This document shows positions 7,369-14,252 of a stretch of 14,252 nucleotides of DNA, one piece after another. A program made the translations under genes and the position numbers. The notes beneath the pieces are model-generated. The model saw nothing but the letters and a program-made list of their open reading frames with translations, was not told the DNA's origin and did no database searches. Source of the DNA: Roseburia sp. (GTDB lineage: Bacteria; Bacillota_A; Clostridia; Lachnospirales; Lachnospiraceae); contig JAFYQA010000036.1 of NCBI GenBank assembly GCA_017547315.1, positions 1-14,252 on the forward strand, given 5' to 3'. Position 1 is the stretch's first letter; the number at the start of each line of letters is the position of its first letter.

Positions 7369-8655
7369 ATGGGAGCATTTACATATTTTTTAGGTGGAGT
7401 ATTACAACCATTTTTATTATATATGGTGTGGGCATTTATGTTAGAACCGCGATGGAAAAAAAGACCATTTTGGTGCTATGCGATAATCGCTACAATAGCC
7501 GTACAGATACCGACATTGATTCGAAGTGTAGCAAGTGGATTTTTGTATGAACTGATGGCTTATGGTCAACTTGCAGTATTGATAGCATTTGCAATTATTT
7601 TATTTAAGGATAAGGCATGGACCAAAGTGTTTATAGTTATCATGTATTATGTTTCCGTAATTGTTGCGGAGATTATTACGTTTTCAATCCTTGGTGACAG
7701 TGTTGTAGGATTAGATTTCTTTGGTGATAGCTTGGAAGCATTGATTGTAAATCTTTTGGTTATGATAATTTCGTTCTGCATGCTTGGTGTTTTAGTAATT
7801 GTTTGGAATTTACTTTTGAAAAAGCAATATGTGCCAAAGAATATTGTGTTGTTCTTACTATTTCCAATCGGTCAGATTTGTATGATTGATATCTGGTCAA
7901 AGCAGCTACAGCATGGGGACATGCAGTTTCAGAGCCAGTTTAACATGTTCCTCGGATTATTTATCGGCTTTGTGGCAGATGCGATTTTATTCTATGTGAT
8001 GCTTATGCAAGGTGAAAGAGAAGAAGTAAAACGTCAGCTGGCTGAAACAGAAAAATTGATGGAACTGGAAAGAAATTACTATCAATCAGTAAAGGAACGT
8101 CAGGAGGAAGTGGCAAAGATTCGTCATGACTTTAATAATCAGTTGACGGCAGCACTTCAAATGGTGCAAAGTGGGGAACAGGAACAATCAAAGGAATTAT
8201 TAGAAGAATTGCGAAAAGCAGTAGAAAATAGCCGTGAGAGAAAGTGGTGCGACAATGCAGTCGTGAATGCAGTTGTAGCAGAGAAGTATCGCGAGTGTGT
8301 TAATCGAAAAATTATGTTTGATGCAGAAATTGTGATTACAGAAGATGTACCGGTAAATCCATTACATTTGTGTAGTGTATTTTCTAATTTATTAGATAAC
8401 GCGATTCATGCAGCAGTAGAGAGTGGTGTGCCGTCACCGACGATTGTTGTACGTACGATGTTGCAGGAGAAGTATCTGTACATAAAAGTAGAGAATGATG
8501 CTAAGAAACCAACCACGAAAGTCCATAGAGAAGGACACGGATACGGCTTACAGATTATTAAAAATATTGCACAGCAGTACAATGGGGAGTATCAAGGTGG
8601 CTGGGAAAATGGAGTTTATCAGGCGTTGGTAGTATTGGAAGTGCAGGGGAAATAG
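7369..8655 (+). CDS. AgrC-like sensor histidine kinase (GHKL ATPase)
   Basis: This 428-residue protein has about seven hydrophobic segments within residues 6-210, with no large extracellular domain, then a cytoplasmic coiled-coil-like linker (about 212-250), a dimerisation/phospho-acceptor motif KIRHDFNNQL with His253, and a GHKL ATPase domain. The N-box is SNLLDNAIHAA (339-349) and the G-box GHGYGLQII (389-397). The polytopic sensor and the RHDxxNxL phospho-acceptor motif are those of the HPK10 group, whose known members (AgrC, ComD, FsrC, VirS) detect secreted peptides; the ligand here is unknown. It is 52 bp downstream of the LytTR regulator, its probable cognate partner. No terminator is seen after its stop, and the large M6-domain gene begins 152 bp later. 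No agrB- or agrD-like gene is visible in the window. Confidence 0.93.
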   Translation: MGAFTYFLGGVLQPFLLYMVWAFMLEPRWKKRPFWCYAIIATIAVQIPTLIRSVASGFLYELMAYGQLAVLIAFAIILFKDKAWTKVFIVIMYYVSVIVAEIITFSILGDSVVGLDFFGDSLEALIVNLLVMIISFCMLGVLVIVWNLLLKKQYVPKNIVLFLLFPIGQICMIDIWSKQLQHGDMQFQSQFNMFLGLFIGFVADAILFYVMLMQGEREEVKRQLAETEKLMELERNYYQSVKERQEEVAKIRHDFNNQLTAALQMVQSGEQEQSKELLEELRKAVENSRERKWCDNAVVNAVVAEKYRECVNRKIMFDAEIVITEDVPVNPLHLCSVFSNLLDNAIHAAVESGVPSPTIVVRTMLQEKYLYIKVENDAKKPTTKVHREGHGYGLQIIKNIAQQYNGEYQGGWENGVYQALVVLEVQGK

Positions 8656-8807
8656 AGTAGGGTTGGCTAAATTTGTTGTGAGAAGGTCCGTTTTTGCTGG
8701 ATAGATGGTAAATTAAGTAGAAATTAATTAGAATTTGAAAAGAAAAGGCTTGCAGAAATAACAAGGCATATAACGAAGTTCATGTATCAATGGGAGGTAT
8801 AAGGGGT

Positions 8808-11800
8808 ATGAAAAATATGTGGAAAAAATGTACAGTTGGTAAACGTTTCTTGGCATGGTGCTTATTGATAACGATGTTATTTGATTCGGTATCGGTAGGT
8901 GCAACAACCAATGGTGGAGAAATGGGAAGTTTATTGGAGAGTACCGAGGTAGTTGCTGAGACAGAAGTTTTAGAAACGGAGCTGGAGTCTGAAATGGATG
9001 AGAGTGAAACGGAGACTACAGAGACGGAAGCTTGTGTGGAAGAAAGTGAAACGGAGACTACGGACATTGAGACTGAGCGAATGGAGGAAACGGAAACTAC
9101 AGAAGTTGAGACCGAGAGAATAGAGGAAACAGAAATTACGGAAGTCGAGACAGCGGTAGAGGAGAGCGAAACGGAAGTTGCAGAGGTTGAAATAGAGATA
9201 GTAGAATCTGCGTCTGAGGTGGAAGCGTTTGAAACAGAAATTACAGAAGTTGATACAGAAGTAGCAGAAGAAGTTGTGCCGGAAATTCCAAGGGAACCAG
9301 AGCCTTATGAGGAGGACCATGAGATAGCTCCTCATCTTATAGCAAATTTAGAAATATATAGTAATGCTGCTTCAAAACCGTTGTTTGGAGGGCCTACTGG
9401 AATAACTGCAAGTATGCCTTCAACAGGCGATGTGAATGCATTAGTATTTGTAGTAGATTTTGCGGATATGAGTTTTTCGGAAGAATGGTTAGCAAATGTA
9501 GAGGAATATTTCTTTGGAGAAGAGGATAAAGAAAGTGCAAATTATCCGTATGAGAGTTTGGCAGCATACTATGAGCGTTCTTCTTATGGAAAATTAAATT
9601 TAGAGGGCGAGTTTTTTTACTATCATGATATGAACAATCGTGGTGTGTATGATGGTAATGAAAGTGAATTAGTAAGTAATTTGATTGATGCATATGTTGC
9701 TTCGGTAAAATTGGAGTGTGAAGGTACGGAGGAAGAAAAAGAAGCCTATTTAAATAATCATTTGAAGCAGTTTGATAGCAATAGTGATGGTGTTTTAGAT
9801 GGGCTTTATATTAATTTTGCAGGTGAGACGACAGGTTGGGGAAGCCAGTGGTGGAGCTCTGTGAGATATAATAATAATTATGACATAGGAGATTATATTC
9901 TAGGAAGCATATGTTTGTTAGATTCCGAAATATATCAGGCAGCATCTACAATTATACATGAAACAGGACATATGTTGGGGTTAGATGATTATTATGCGGA
10001 TGATGGAATAACGAATGCTATTGGTACAATGGACATGATGTCAGCTAATGAATTAGATCATAATGGTTTTTCTAAAATGCTACTTGGTTGGATAGAGCCA
10101 GAAGATGTAACCATTATAGAAGCTGGTGAATATATAGAAAATCTTCAGTTGAACCCATATGCTACGACAGGTGAGCTTGTTCTTATTGTTCCGGATTATG
10201 AAGAAAGTAAAGGTCTGTATACAGAGTTTTATATGGTGGAGTATTATAAGGCTATAGAAAACGACTGGTTAGATGAAATGGAGCAGTATAACGGATTACG
10301 AATATATCATGTAAACGCAGAGCTTAATGAAGCAGGAGACGGATTTATAGCATCAAATTGGAATGCTGCCTATTTGGAAGATGCTTCTGTTACATTGGTT
10401 CAGGCAGTACATTCGGATATGGAGGATTCTCATATATATGGCTGGTTTTCTCAGGATTGTTTATATAGAGAAGGGGATACATTAACACCATATACACTGC
10501 CGTCTTCCTATATATATGAGACGAATTTATTTATGGGAGAAATAGGATATTCGGGTATTGTGGTAGAAAATATATCGTTACAAGGAGATCGTGTTTCGTT
10601 TAATGCAGGATTCGAAAACGAACAATTACAGCCTAAATTAACATACGAAGTAACTAAGACCCCAAACGGTAATTATTCAGGGACTTTTTTGGAAAAAATT
10701 AGATTTAATACAGATATACGACTGTCGAATGAAAGCTATATAATTGCAGCAGGTGAATTGTTGGATGAAGTTGGAAACAAATATAGTGATTTAGTGATTC
10801 AGGAGAATTATTATGTGGGAAATAGTTTCTGTGAGGTAAAAATTGAACTCGTGGATGAAACGGTCGTTATGGAACCTGGGCGATATACAATAGTGATACC
10901 TGCAGGTATATTTGTAACATCTTATGGTGTTGTGAGTGAAGAAATACGTTTGCCATATGATAATGGCGATATAAAGTTACTTGCTGGAAAGAAAGAAGTA
11001 CTTATGGACATAGAATCGGACTATGAACCAGATTGGGATGCAATCATTGATGGGGATGGTAATGGATATATAGCAAGGATAGAATATTTCTTTAATTGTG
11101 GAGATAAAAATAGCCATAGATATTATTGGAGTAAAGTAGAGAACTATGAAGTAGTTTCAGATAAAGAAATAGCACCGTTTGGGGAAGAGGCAGGAGATTA
11201 CTGGGAAGGGGTAGAACTAGTTAAATTAGAGGATAATAGATTTGTATGGATACTACGTAAGCCTAATGATGAGGAGAAAAGCTATTTATTTTATGTTTTA
11301 GATGGAAAAGGAAATTTTGTTTCAAAACGAATATTTGGGACACCAGCTGCGAACAGTGCCTGTGGAGTATTAGACGGAAGATTTGCTTTGGTGGACTGGA
11401 ATAGTAATGTTGTGTATTTATACGATTTTTTTAGTAAAACGAATGATAGCTCGTTTGAAATCTCGTATGCGGGTACTAGATACGGGGCATTAGAGATTGC
11501 GTTTAAAAGGTTAAACGAAAATGCAATTGCAATAAATTATGCTGAAGGATGGGTAGTATATGATGAAAATTATACTGCGAGAATAGGACATGATACAAAT
11601 GGATATAAAACAATAGATGTTATATATTCGGATGAGAAGTATTATGTTCTTACTAAAACAGGAAATCTGTATGAAACAGTTGAAAATCCTAAGTATGTAG
11701 TTATGGTGTATAACTCTGACTATCAGTATGAAAAGGAATATGAATTGCCATATGCCGCGAATACACTTGCTAAAATTGATGAGGGATTTTTGACTATGTG

Positions 11801-14252
11801 TGTGCCGTATGGGAAAAACTCTCTTAACCTAGAGATTGACGGAGTGCAGTGTTTATATGATAATAATTTCTCTATGCTTGGTATTGTAGGAAGTTATGTA
11901 TATCAATGGTTTATTAATGATAAATGTTTATATGCACTTTCCAAGGATATTGAAGAAGGGTGGAAAATTTATGGATGGCAATATGATTTTAGGGACTTAG
12001 AGTTTATTGGTGCGGAGGATACTGGTAAAGAAAAGGAGCGGTTAGAAGCACCAGGTTCAAACCTAGAGTCTGGAAGTTCTGTAAGTTATTATTCATTAGG
12101 AAGTATAGAGTTACATTGCCCTATAGAGAATGTAGAGATTCGTTATACGACAGATGGAAAGAATCCTCATCGCTATAGTAATCTTTATACAGAACCTATC
12201 CTTTTGGCAGAGAATATGATAGATGATGAAATGAAAATTACTATCAAAGCTTATGCTAGAAAAGAAGGCTATGTAAATAGTGATGTTGTAACATTTATAT
12301 ATGATGTTAGTACAATTGTAAGGGGAAACTGTGCAGGTGAATTAGAATGGTCACTGGATATTAAAAGCGGTGAATTTATCATATCTGGTAAGGGGGCAAT
12401 AGAAGATTATGTCGACTCAAATGCGGAATGGATGAATTACAAAGAATATATCAAAAAAATTGTAATCAACGAAGGAATTACTAAAGTAGGCGATTATGCA
12501 TTCTATAACTTACGAGAATTGAAAAGTGTAACTTTTCCAAATACAGTTACTCATATAGGAGACTATGCATTTGCTTATAGTGCTATATCAGAGATAGAAT
12601 TACCGAAAAATCTAACTACAATTAAAATGGGAGCATTTTCGCATACAAAATTAAAAGAAATTGTAGTTCCAGAGAATGTGCAGGAATTAGGGCAGATTGT
12701 GTTTGAAGGATGCGAATTGTTAGAGAAAGCTGAAATATATGCGGATATTTTGACATTGGAGTATGGATTATTTATGGATTGCAGTAGTTTGCGAGATATA
12801 ACATATTCAGATACTATTAAGACTATTAATGTACATTGCTTCTATAATTGTATTGCTCTTACAGATTTCATAATTAAGGAGTCGGTGGAAACAATTTATT
12901 TTGAAGCGTTTTATGGGTGTACAAGTCTTTTGGAAATTTATATTCCGCGAACTGTAATTTCGATGTTATATTCTGATATTTTTTCTGTGGGTACTACAAT
13001 TATAGGTCATTTAGATAGTGAAGCGAAAAATTATGCAGATACTTACGGATATGAATTTGTAAATATCCAAGATGTGGGAGTTAAAGTAACTTTTGTTACA
13101 AATTCAATAGAAGAAATTGAAAGTCAATTTTGTTATCCGGGCAGAAAGATAACTGAGCCAGCTTCATTAAATAGAGTAGGTCATATTTTTGAAGGTTGGT
13201 ATACATCCAATGAGATTATGGATGACACTACAAAATGGGATTTTAAAAATAATGTAGTAGAAAGCAACATTACGCTTTATGCAAAATGGAAACCTAATAC
13301 ATACACACTGTCGTTTGACTTGAATTGCGAAGAGGCAGAAACAGTTGAGAGTAAAAAAGTGACATATAATACCTCATATGGAATATTGCCAACAGTGATT
13401 CGTGAAGGATATATATTTACTGGCTGGTATACGGAAAAAGAAGCAGGTACATTAGTAACAGCAGAGACAGTAGTGAGCAGAGCAGAGAATCATACGTTAT
13501 ACGCACACTACGAAGCAGAAAGCTACAGCGTAACATTTAATGCGGGAGAAGGAACAGTAACTACAGCGCAGAAGGATGTAACATATGACCAAGCATACGG
13601 AGAATTACCAGAAGCAAGCAGAGAAGGATATGTATTCAAAGGCTGGTACACAGAGAAAGAAGCAGGCACATTAGTAACAGCAGAAACAATAGTAAGCAGA
13701 ACGGAGAATCATACCCTATATGCTCGCTATGAAGCCGTAGACTATACAGTAACTTTTGATGCTGGAGAAGGAAACGTAGATACAGCGCAGAAGAATGTAA
13801 CATATGACCAAGCATATGGAGAATTACCAGCAGCAAGCAGAACAGGGTATGTATTCAAAGGCTGGTACACAGAGAAAGAAGCCGGTACATTAGTAACGGC
13901 AGAAACAGTAGTAAGCAGAAGCGAAAATCATACGTTATACGCACGTTATGAAGCCGTAGACTATACCGTAACATTTGATGTGGGAGAAGGAAACGTAGAT
14001 ACAGCGCAGAAGAATGTAACATATGACCAAGCATACGGAGAACTACCAGTAGCAAGTAGAACAGGTTATGTGTTCAAAGGTTGGTATACAGAAAAAGAAG
14101 CGGGAACATTAATAACAGCAGAGACTATAGTAAGTAGAAATGAAAATCATACGTTATATGCGCACTATGAAGTCGAAGGCTACACAGTAACTTTTGATGC
14201 AGGCGAAGGAACGGCAGGAACAACACAAAAGAATGTGACCTACAATCAGAGA
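8808..14252 (+). CDS. Large secreted multidomain M6-family metalloprotease with LRR and InlB-type repeats, 3' end missing
   Basis: I followed this frame without a stop for 1815 codons to the window edge. Basic residues 1-13 and hydrophobic 14-25 form a signal peptide, probably cut after Ala32. Then follow: a Glu/Thr-rich stalk (44-173); an M6 (immune inhibitor A-like) protease domain (about 199-480) with VVDFADMSF, SSYGKLNLEG, zinc site HETGHMLGLDD (His384, Glu385, His388, Asp394), Met-turn-like GTMDMMS and FSKMLLGWIEP; an Ig-like stretch (about 605-725); a beta-rich unassigned region (about 726-1080); a chitobiase-C-terminal-like domain (about 1081-1167, IRYTTDGKNP); BspA-type leucine-rich repeats (about 1173-1420); and InlB/Flg_new repeats from 1427. 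GGGAGG lies 10 nt upstream; ATG 8817 is an alternative start. It is probably a surface-exposed or secreted protease-adhesin. The cell-wall anchor, if any, lies beyond the window. Its substrate is unknown. Confidence 0.92.
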   Translation, partial: MKNMWKKCTVGKRFLAWCLLITMLFDSVSVGATTNGGEMGSLLESTEVVAETEVLETELESEMDESETETTETEACVEESETETTDIETERMEETETTEVETERIEETEITEVETAVEESETEVAEVEIEIVESASEVEAFETEITEVDTEVAEEVVPEIPREPEPYEEDHEIAPHLIANLEIYSNAASKPLFGGPTGITASMPSTGDVNALVFVVDFADMSFSEEWLANVEEYFFGEEDKESANYPYESLAAYYERSSYGKLNLEGEFFYYHDMNNRGVYDGNESELVSNLIDAYVASVKLECEGTEEEKEAYLNNHLKQFDSNSDGVLDGLYINFAGETTGWGSQWWSSVRYNNNYDIGDYILGSICLLDSEIYQAASTIIHETGHMLGLDDYYADDGITNAIGTMDMMSANELDHNGFSKMLLGWIEPEDVTIIEAGEYIENLQLNPYATTGELVLIVPDYEESKGLYTEFYMVEYYKAIENDWLDEMEQYNGLRIYHVNAELNEAGDGFIASNWNAAYLEDASVTLVQAVHSDMEDSHIYGWFSQDCLYREGDTLTPYTLPSSYIYETNLFMGEIGYSGIVVENISLQGDRVSFNAGFENEQLQPKLTYEVTKTPNGNYSGTFLEKIRFNTDIRLSNESYIIAAGELLDEVGNKYSDLVIQENYYVGNSFCEVKIELVDETVVMEPGRYTIVIPAGIFVTSYGVVSEEIRLPYDNGDIKLLAGKKEVLMDIESDYEPDWDAIIDGDGNGYIARIEYFFNCGDKNSHRYYWSKVENYEVVSDKEIAPFGEEAGDYWEGVELVKLEDNRFVWILRKPNDEEKSYLFYVLDGKGNFVSKRIFGTPAANSACGVLDGRFALVDWNSNVVYLYDFFSKTNDSSFEISYAGTRYGALEIAFKRLNENAIAINYAEGWVVYDENYTARIGHDTNGYKTIDVIYSDEKYYVLTKTGNLYETVENPKYVVMVYNSDYQYEKEYELPYAANTLAKIDEGFLTMCVPYGKNSLNLEIDGVQCLYDNNFSMLGIVGSYVYQWFINDKCLYALSKDIEEGWKIYGWQYDFRDLEFIGAEDTGKEKERLEAPGSNLESGSSVSYYSLGSIELHCPIENVEIRYTTDGKNPHRYSNLYTEPILLAENMIDDEMKITIKAYARKEGYVNSDVVTFIYDVSTIVRGNCAGELEWSLDIKSGEFIISGKGAIEDYVDSNAEWMNYKEYIKKIVINEGITKVGDYAFYNLRELKSVTFPNTVTHIGDYAFAYSAISEIELPKNLTTIKMGAFSHTKLKEIVVPENVQELGQIVFEGCELLEKAEIYADILTLEYGLFMDCSSLRDITYSDTIKTINVHCFYNCIALTDFIIKESVETIYFEAFYGCTSLLEIYIPRTVISMLYSDIFSVGTTIIGHLDSEAKNYADTYGYEFVNIQDVGVKVTFVTNSIEEIESQFCYPGRKITEPASLNRVGHIFEGWYTSNEIMDDTTKWDFKNNVVESNITLYAKWKPNTYTLSFDLNCEEAETVESKKVTYNTSYGILPTVIREGYIFTGWYTEKEAGTLVTAETVVSRAENHTLYAHYEAESYSVTFNAGEGTVTTAQKDVTYDQAYGELPEASREGYVFKGWYTEKEAGTLVTAETIVSRTENHTLYARYEAVDYTVTFDAGEGNVDTAQKNVTYDQAYGELPAASRTGYVFKGWYTEKEAGTLVTAETVVSRSENHTLYARYEAVDYTVTFDVGEGNVDTAQKNVTYDQAYGELPVASRTGYVFKGWYTEKEAGTLITAETIVSRNENHTLYAHYEVEGYTVTFDAGEGTAGTTQKNVTYNQR
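8937..9326 (+). repeat. Glu/Thr-rich low-complexity stalk coding region
   Basis: Residues 44-173 of the large protein are dominated by Glu, Thr and Val in ETE, TEVE and ESETE patterns and end in a short Pro-rich stretch (VPEIPREPEPYEED). Most are translated from gaa/gag and acn codons. At DNA level AGTGAAACGGAGACTAC occurs twice (9003-9019 and 9045-9061), 42 bp apart, a sign of local duplication. It is probably an extended acidic linker or propeptide between signal peptide and protease domain. Confidence 0.8.
13086..13529 (+). repeat. Two diverged InlB/Flg_new-type repeats
   Basis: Two units of 222 bp (74 codons) start at 13086 (VTFVTNSIEE) and 13308 (LSFDLNCEE). Each carries the GYxFxGWYT and TLYAxW/Y signatures of Listeria-Bacteroides repeats (PF09479). 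They are clearly less similar to each other than the copies that follow and keep the frame of the large protein. Confidence 0.8.
13530..14252 (+). repeat. 219-bp in-frame tandem repeats (InlB/Flg_new type), three full copies plus a partial
   Basis: Units begin at 13530, 13749, 13968 and 14187, exactly 219 bp (73 codons) apart; the fourth is cut by the window end. Each encodes VTF(D/N)xGEG, AQKxVTYDQAYGELP, GYVFKGWYTEKEAGTL and ENHTLYAxYE. Comparing the second and third copies by hand, about ten codons change the residue and about nineteen differ only synonymously. The array is therefore similar but not freshly duplicated. The number of further copies is unknown. Confidence 0.95.

Noticed and set aside
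8656..8807. Search for an AgrD-like signal peptide gene and LytTR boxes between kinase and protease genes
   Set aside because: Only trivial frames exist (for example ATG 8782 encoding six residues); no Cys-containing peptide ORF and no clear paired direct repeats were found.
8780..9335. Two overlapping minus-strand ORFs (8780-9067 and 8970-9335)
   Set aside because: They mirror the Glu/Thr-rich stalk; their Ser- or Phe/Leu/Arg-rich low-complexity translations are what a gaa/gag/acn repeat gives on the other strand, with no domain or ribosome binding site.
9394..9693. 99-residue minus-strand ORF
   Set aside because: It lies opposite the M6 protease domain, is His/Leu-rich without recognisable motifs, and has no supporting start signal.
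13636..14055. Two 66-residue minus-strand ORFs with near-identical sequence
   Set aside because: They lie exactly 219 bp apart and are reverse-strand shadows of the InlB-type tandem repeats.
13086..14252. CRISPR-like repeated structure
   Set aside because: Repeats are long, continuous and in frame with a protein, with no unique spacers; they are coding tandem repeats.

Overview
The window looks like chromosome from an AT-rich, low-GC Gram-positive bacterium of the class Clostridia, most likely a gut Lachnospiraceae. This is inferred from strong AGGAGG-type ribosome binding sites, AT-rich codon use, the gene families present (DUF1846, RarA, PF12897-type aspartate aminotransferase, Rpn nuclease) and a secreted protein of BspA-like/InlB-repeat architecture. 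No 16S or other taxonomic marker is present, so the placement is provisional. All supported genes lie on the + strand.

Left half (1-5306), housekeeping and repair: the 3' part of a DUF1846 (UPF0371) gene of unknown function; a membrane-anchored NodB-type polysaccharide deacetylase; an AlkD-like DNA alkylation repair glycosylase; the AAA+ replication/recombination ATPase RarA; and a fold-type I PLP aminotransferase whose Shine-Dalgarno lies inside the end of rarA, with only 1 nt between the genes. A Rho-independent terminator (about 5375-5423) closes this block.

Middle (5424-6468): a short leader with a stable hairpin precedes a solitary Rpn/PD-(D/E)XK-type nuclease gene, which is closed by a perfect 10-bp hairpin terminator with a T-run.

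Right half (6469-14252), a probable regulatory and surface-protein locus: a LytTR response regulator and an AgrC-like GHKL sensor kinase (a peptide-quorum-sensing type pair, with no agrB/agrD visible) are followed after 152 bp, with no terminator seen, by a very large secreted protein gene that runs off the window. Its 1815 visible codons encode a signal peptide, a Glu/Thr-rich stalk, an M6-family zinc metalloprotease domain with an intact HExxHxxGxxD site, an Ig-like stretch, an unassigned beta-rich region, a chitobiase-C-terminal-like domain, BspA-type leucine-rich repeats and InlB-type (Listeria-Bacteroides) repeats, the last of them in an exact 219-bp period. The working hypothesis is that the two-component pair senses an extracellular signal and controls this surface or secreted protease-adhesin; this is inferred from adjacency only.
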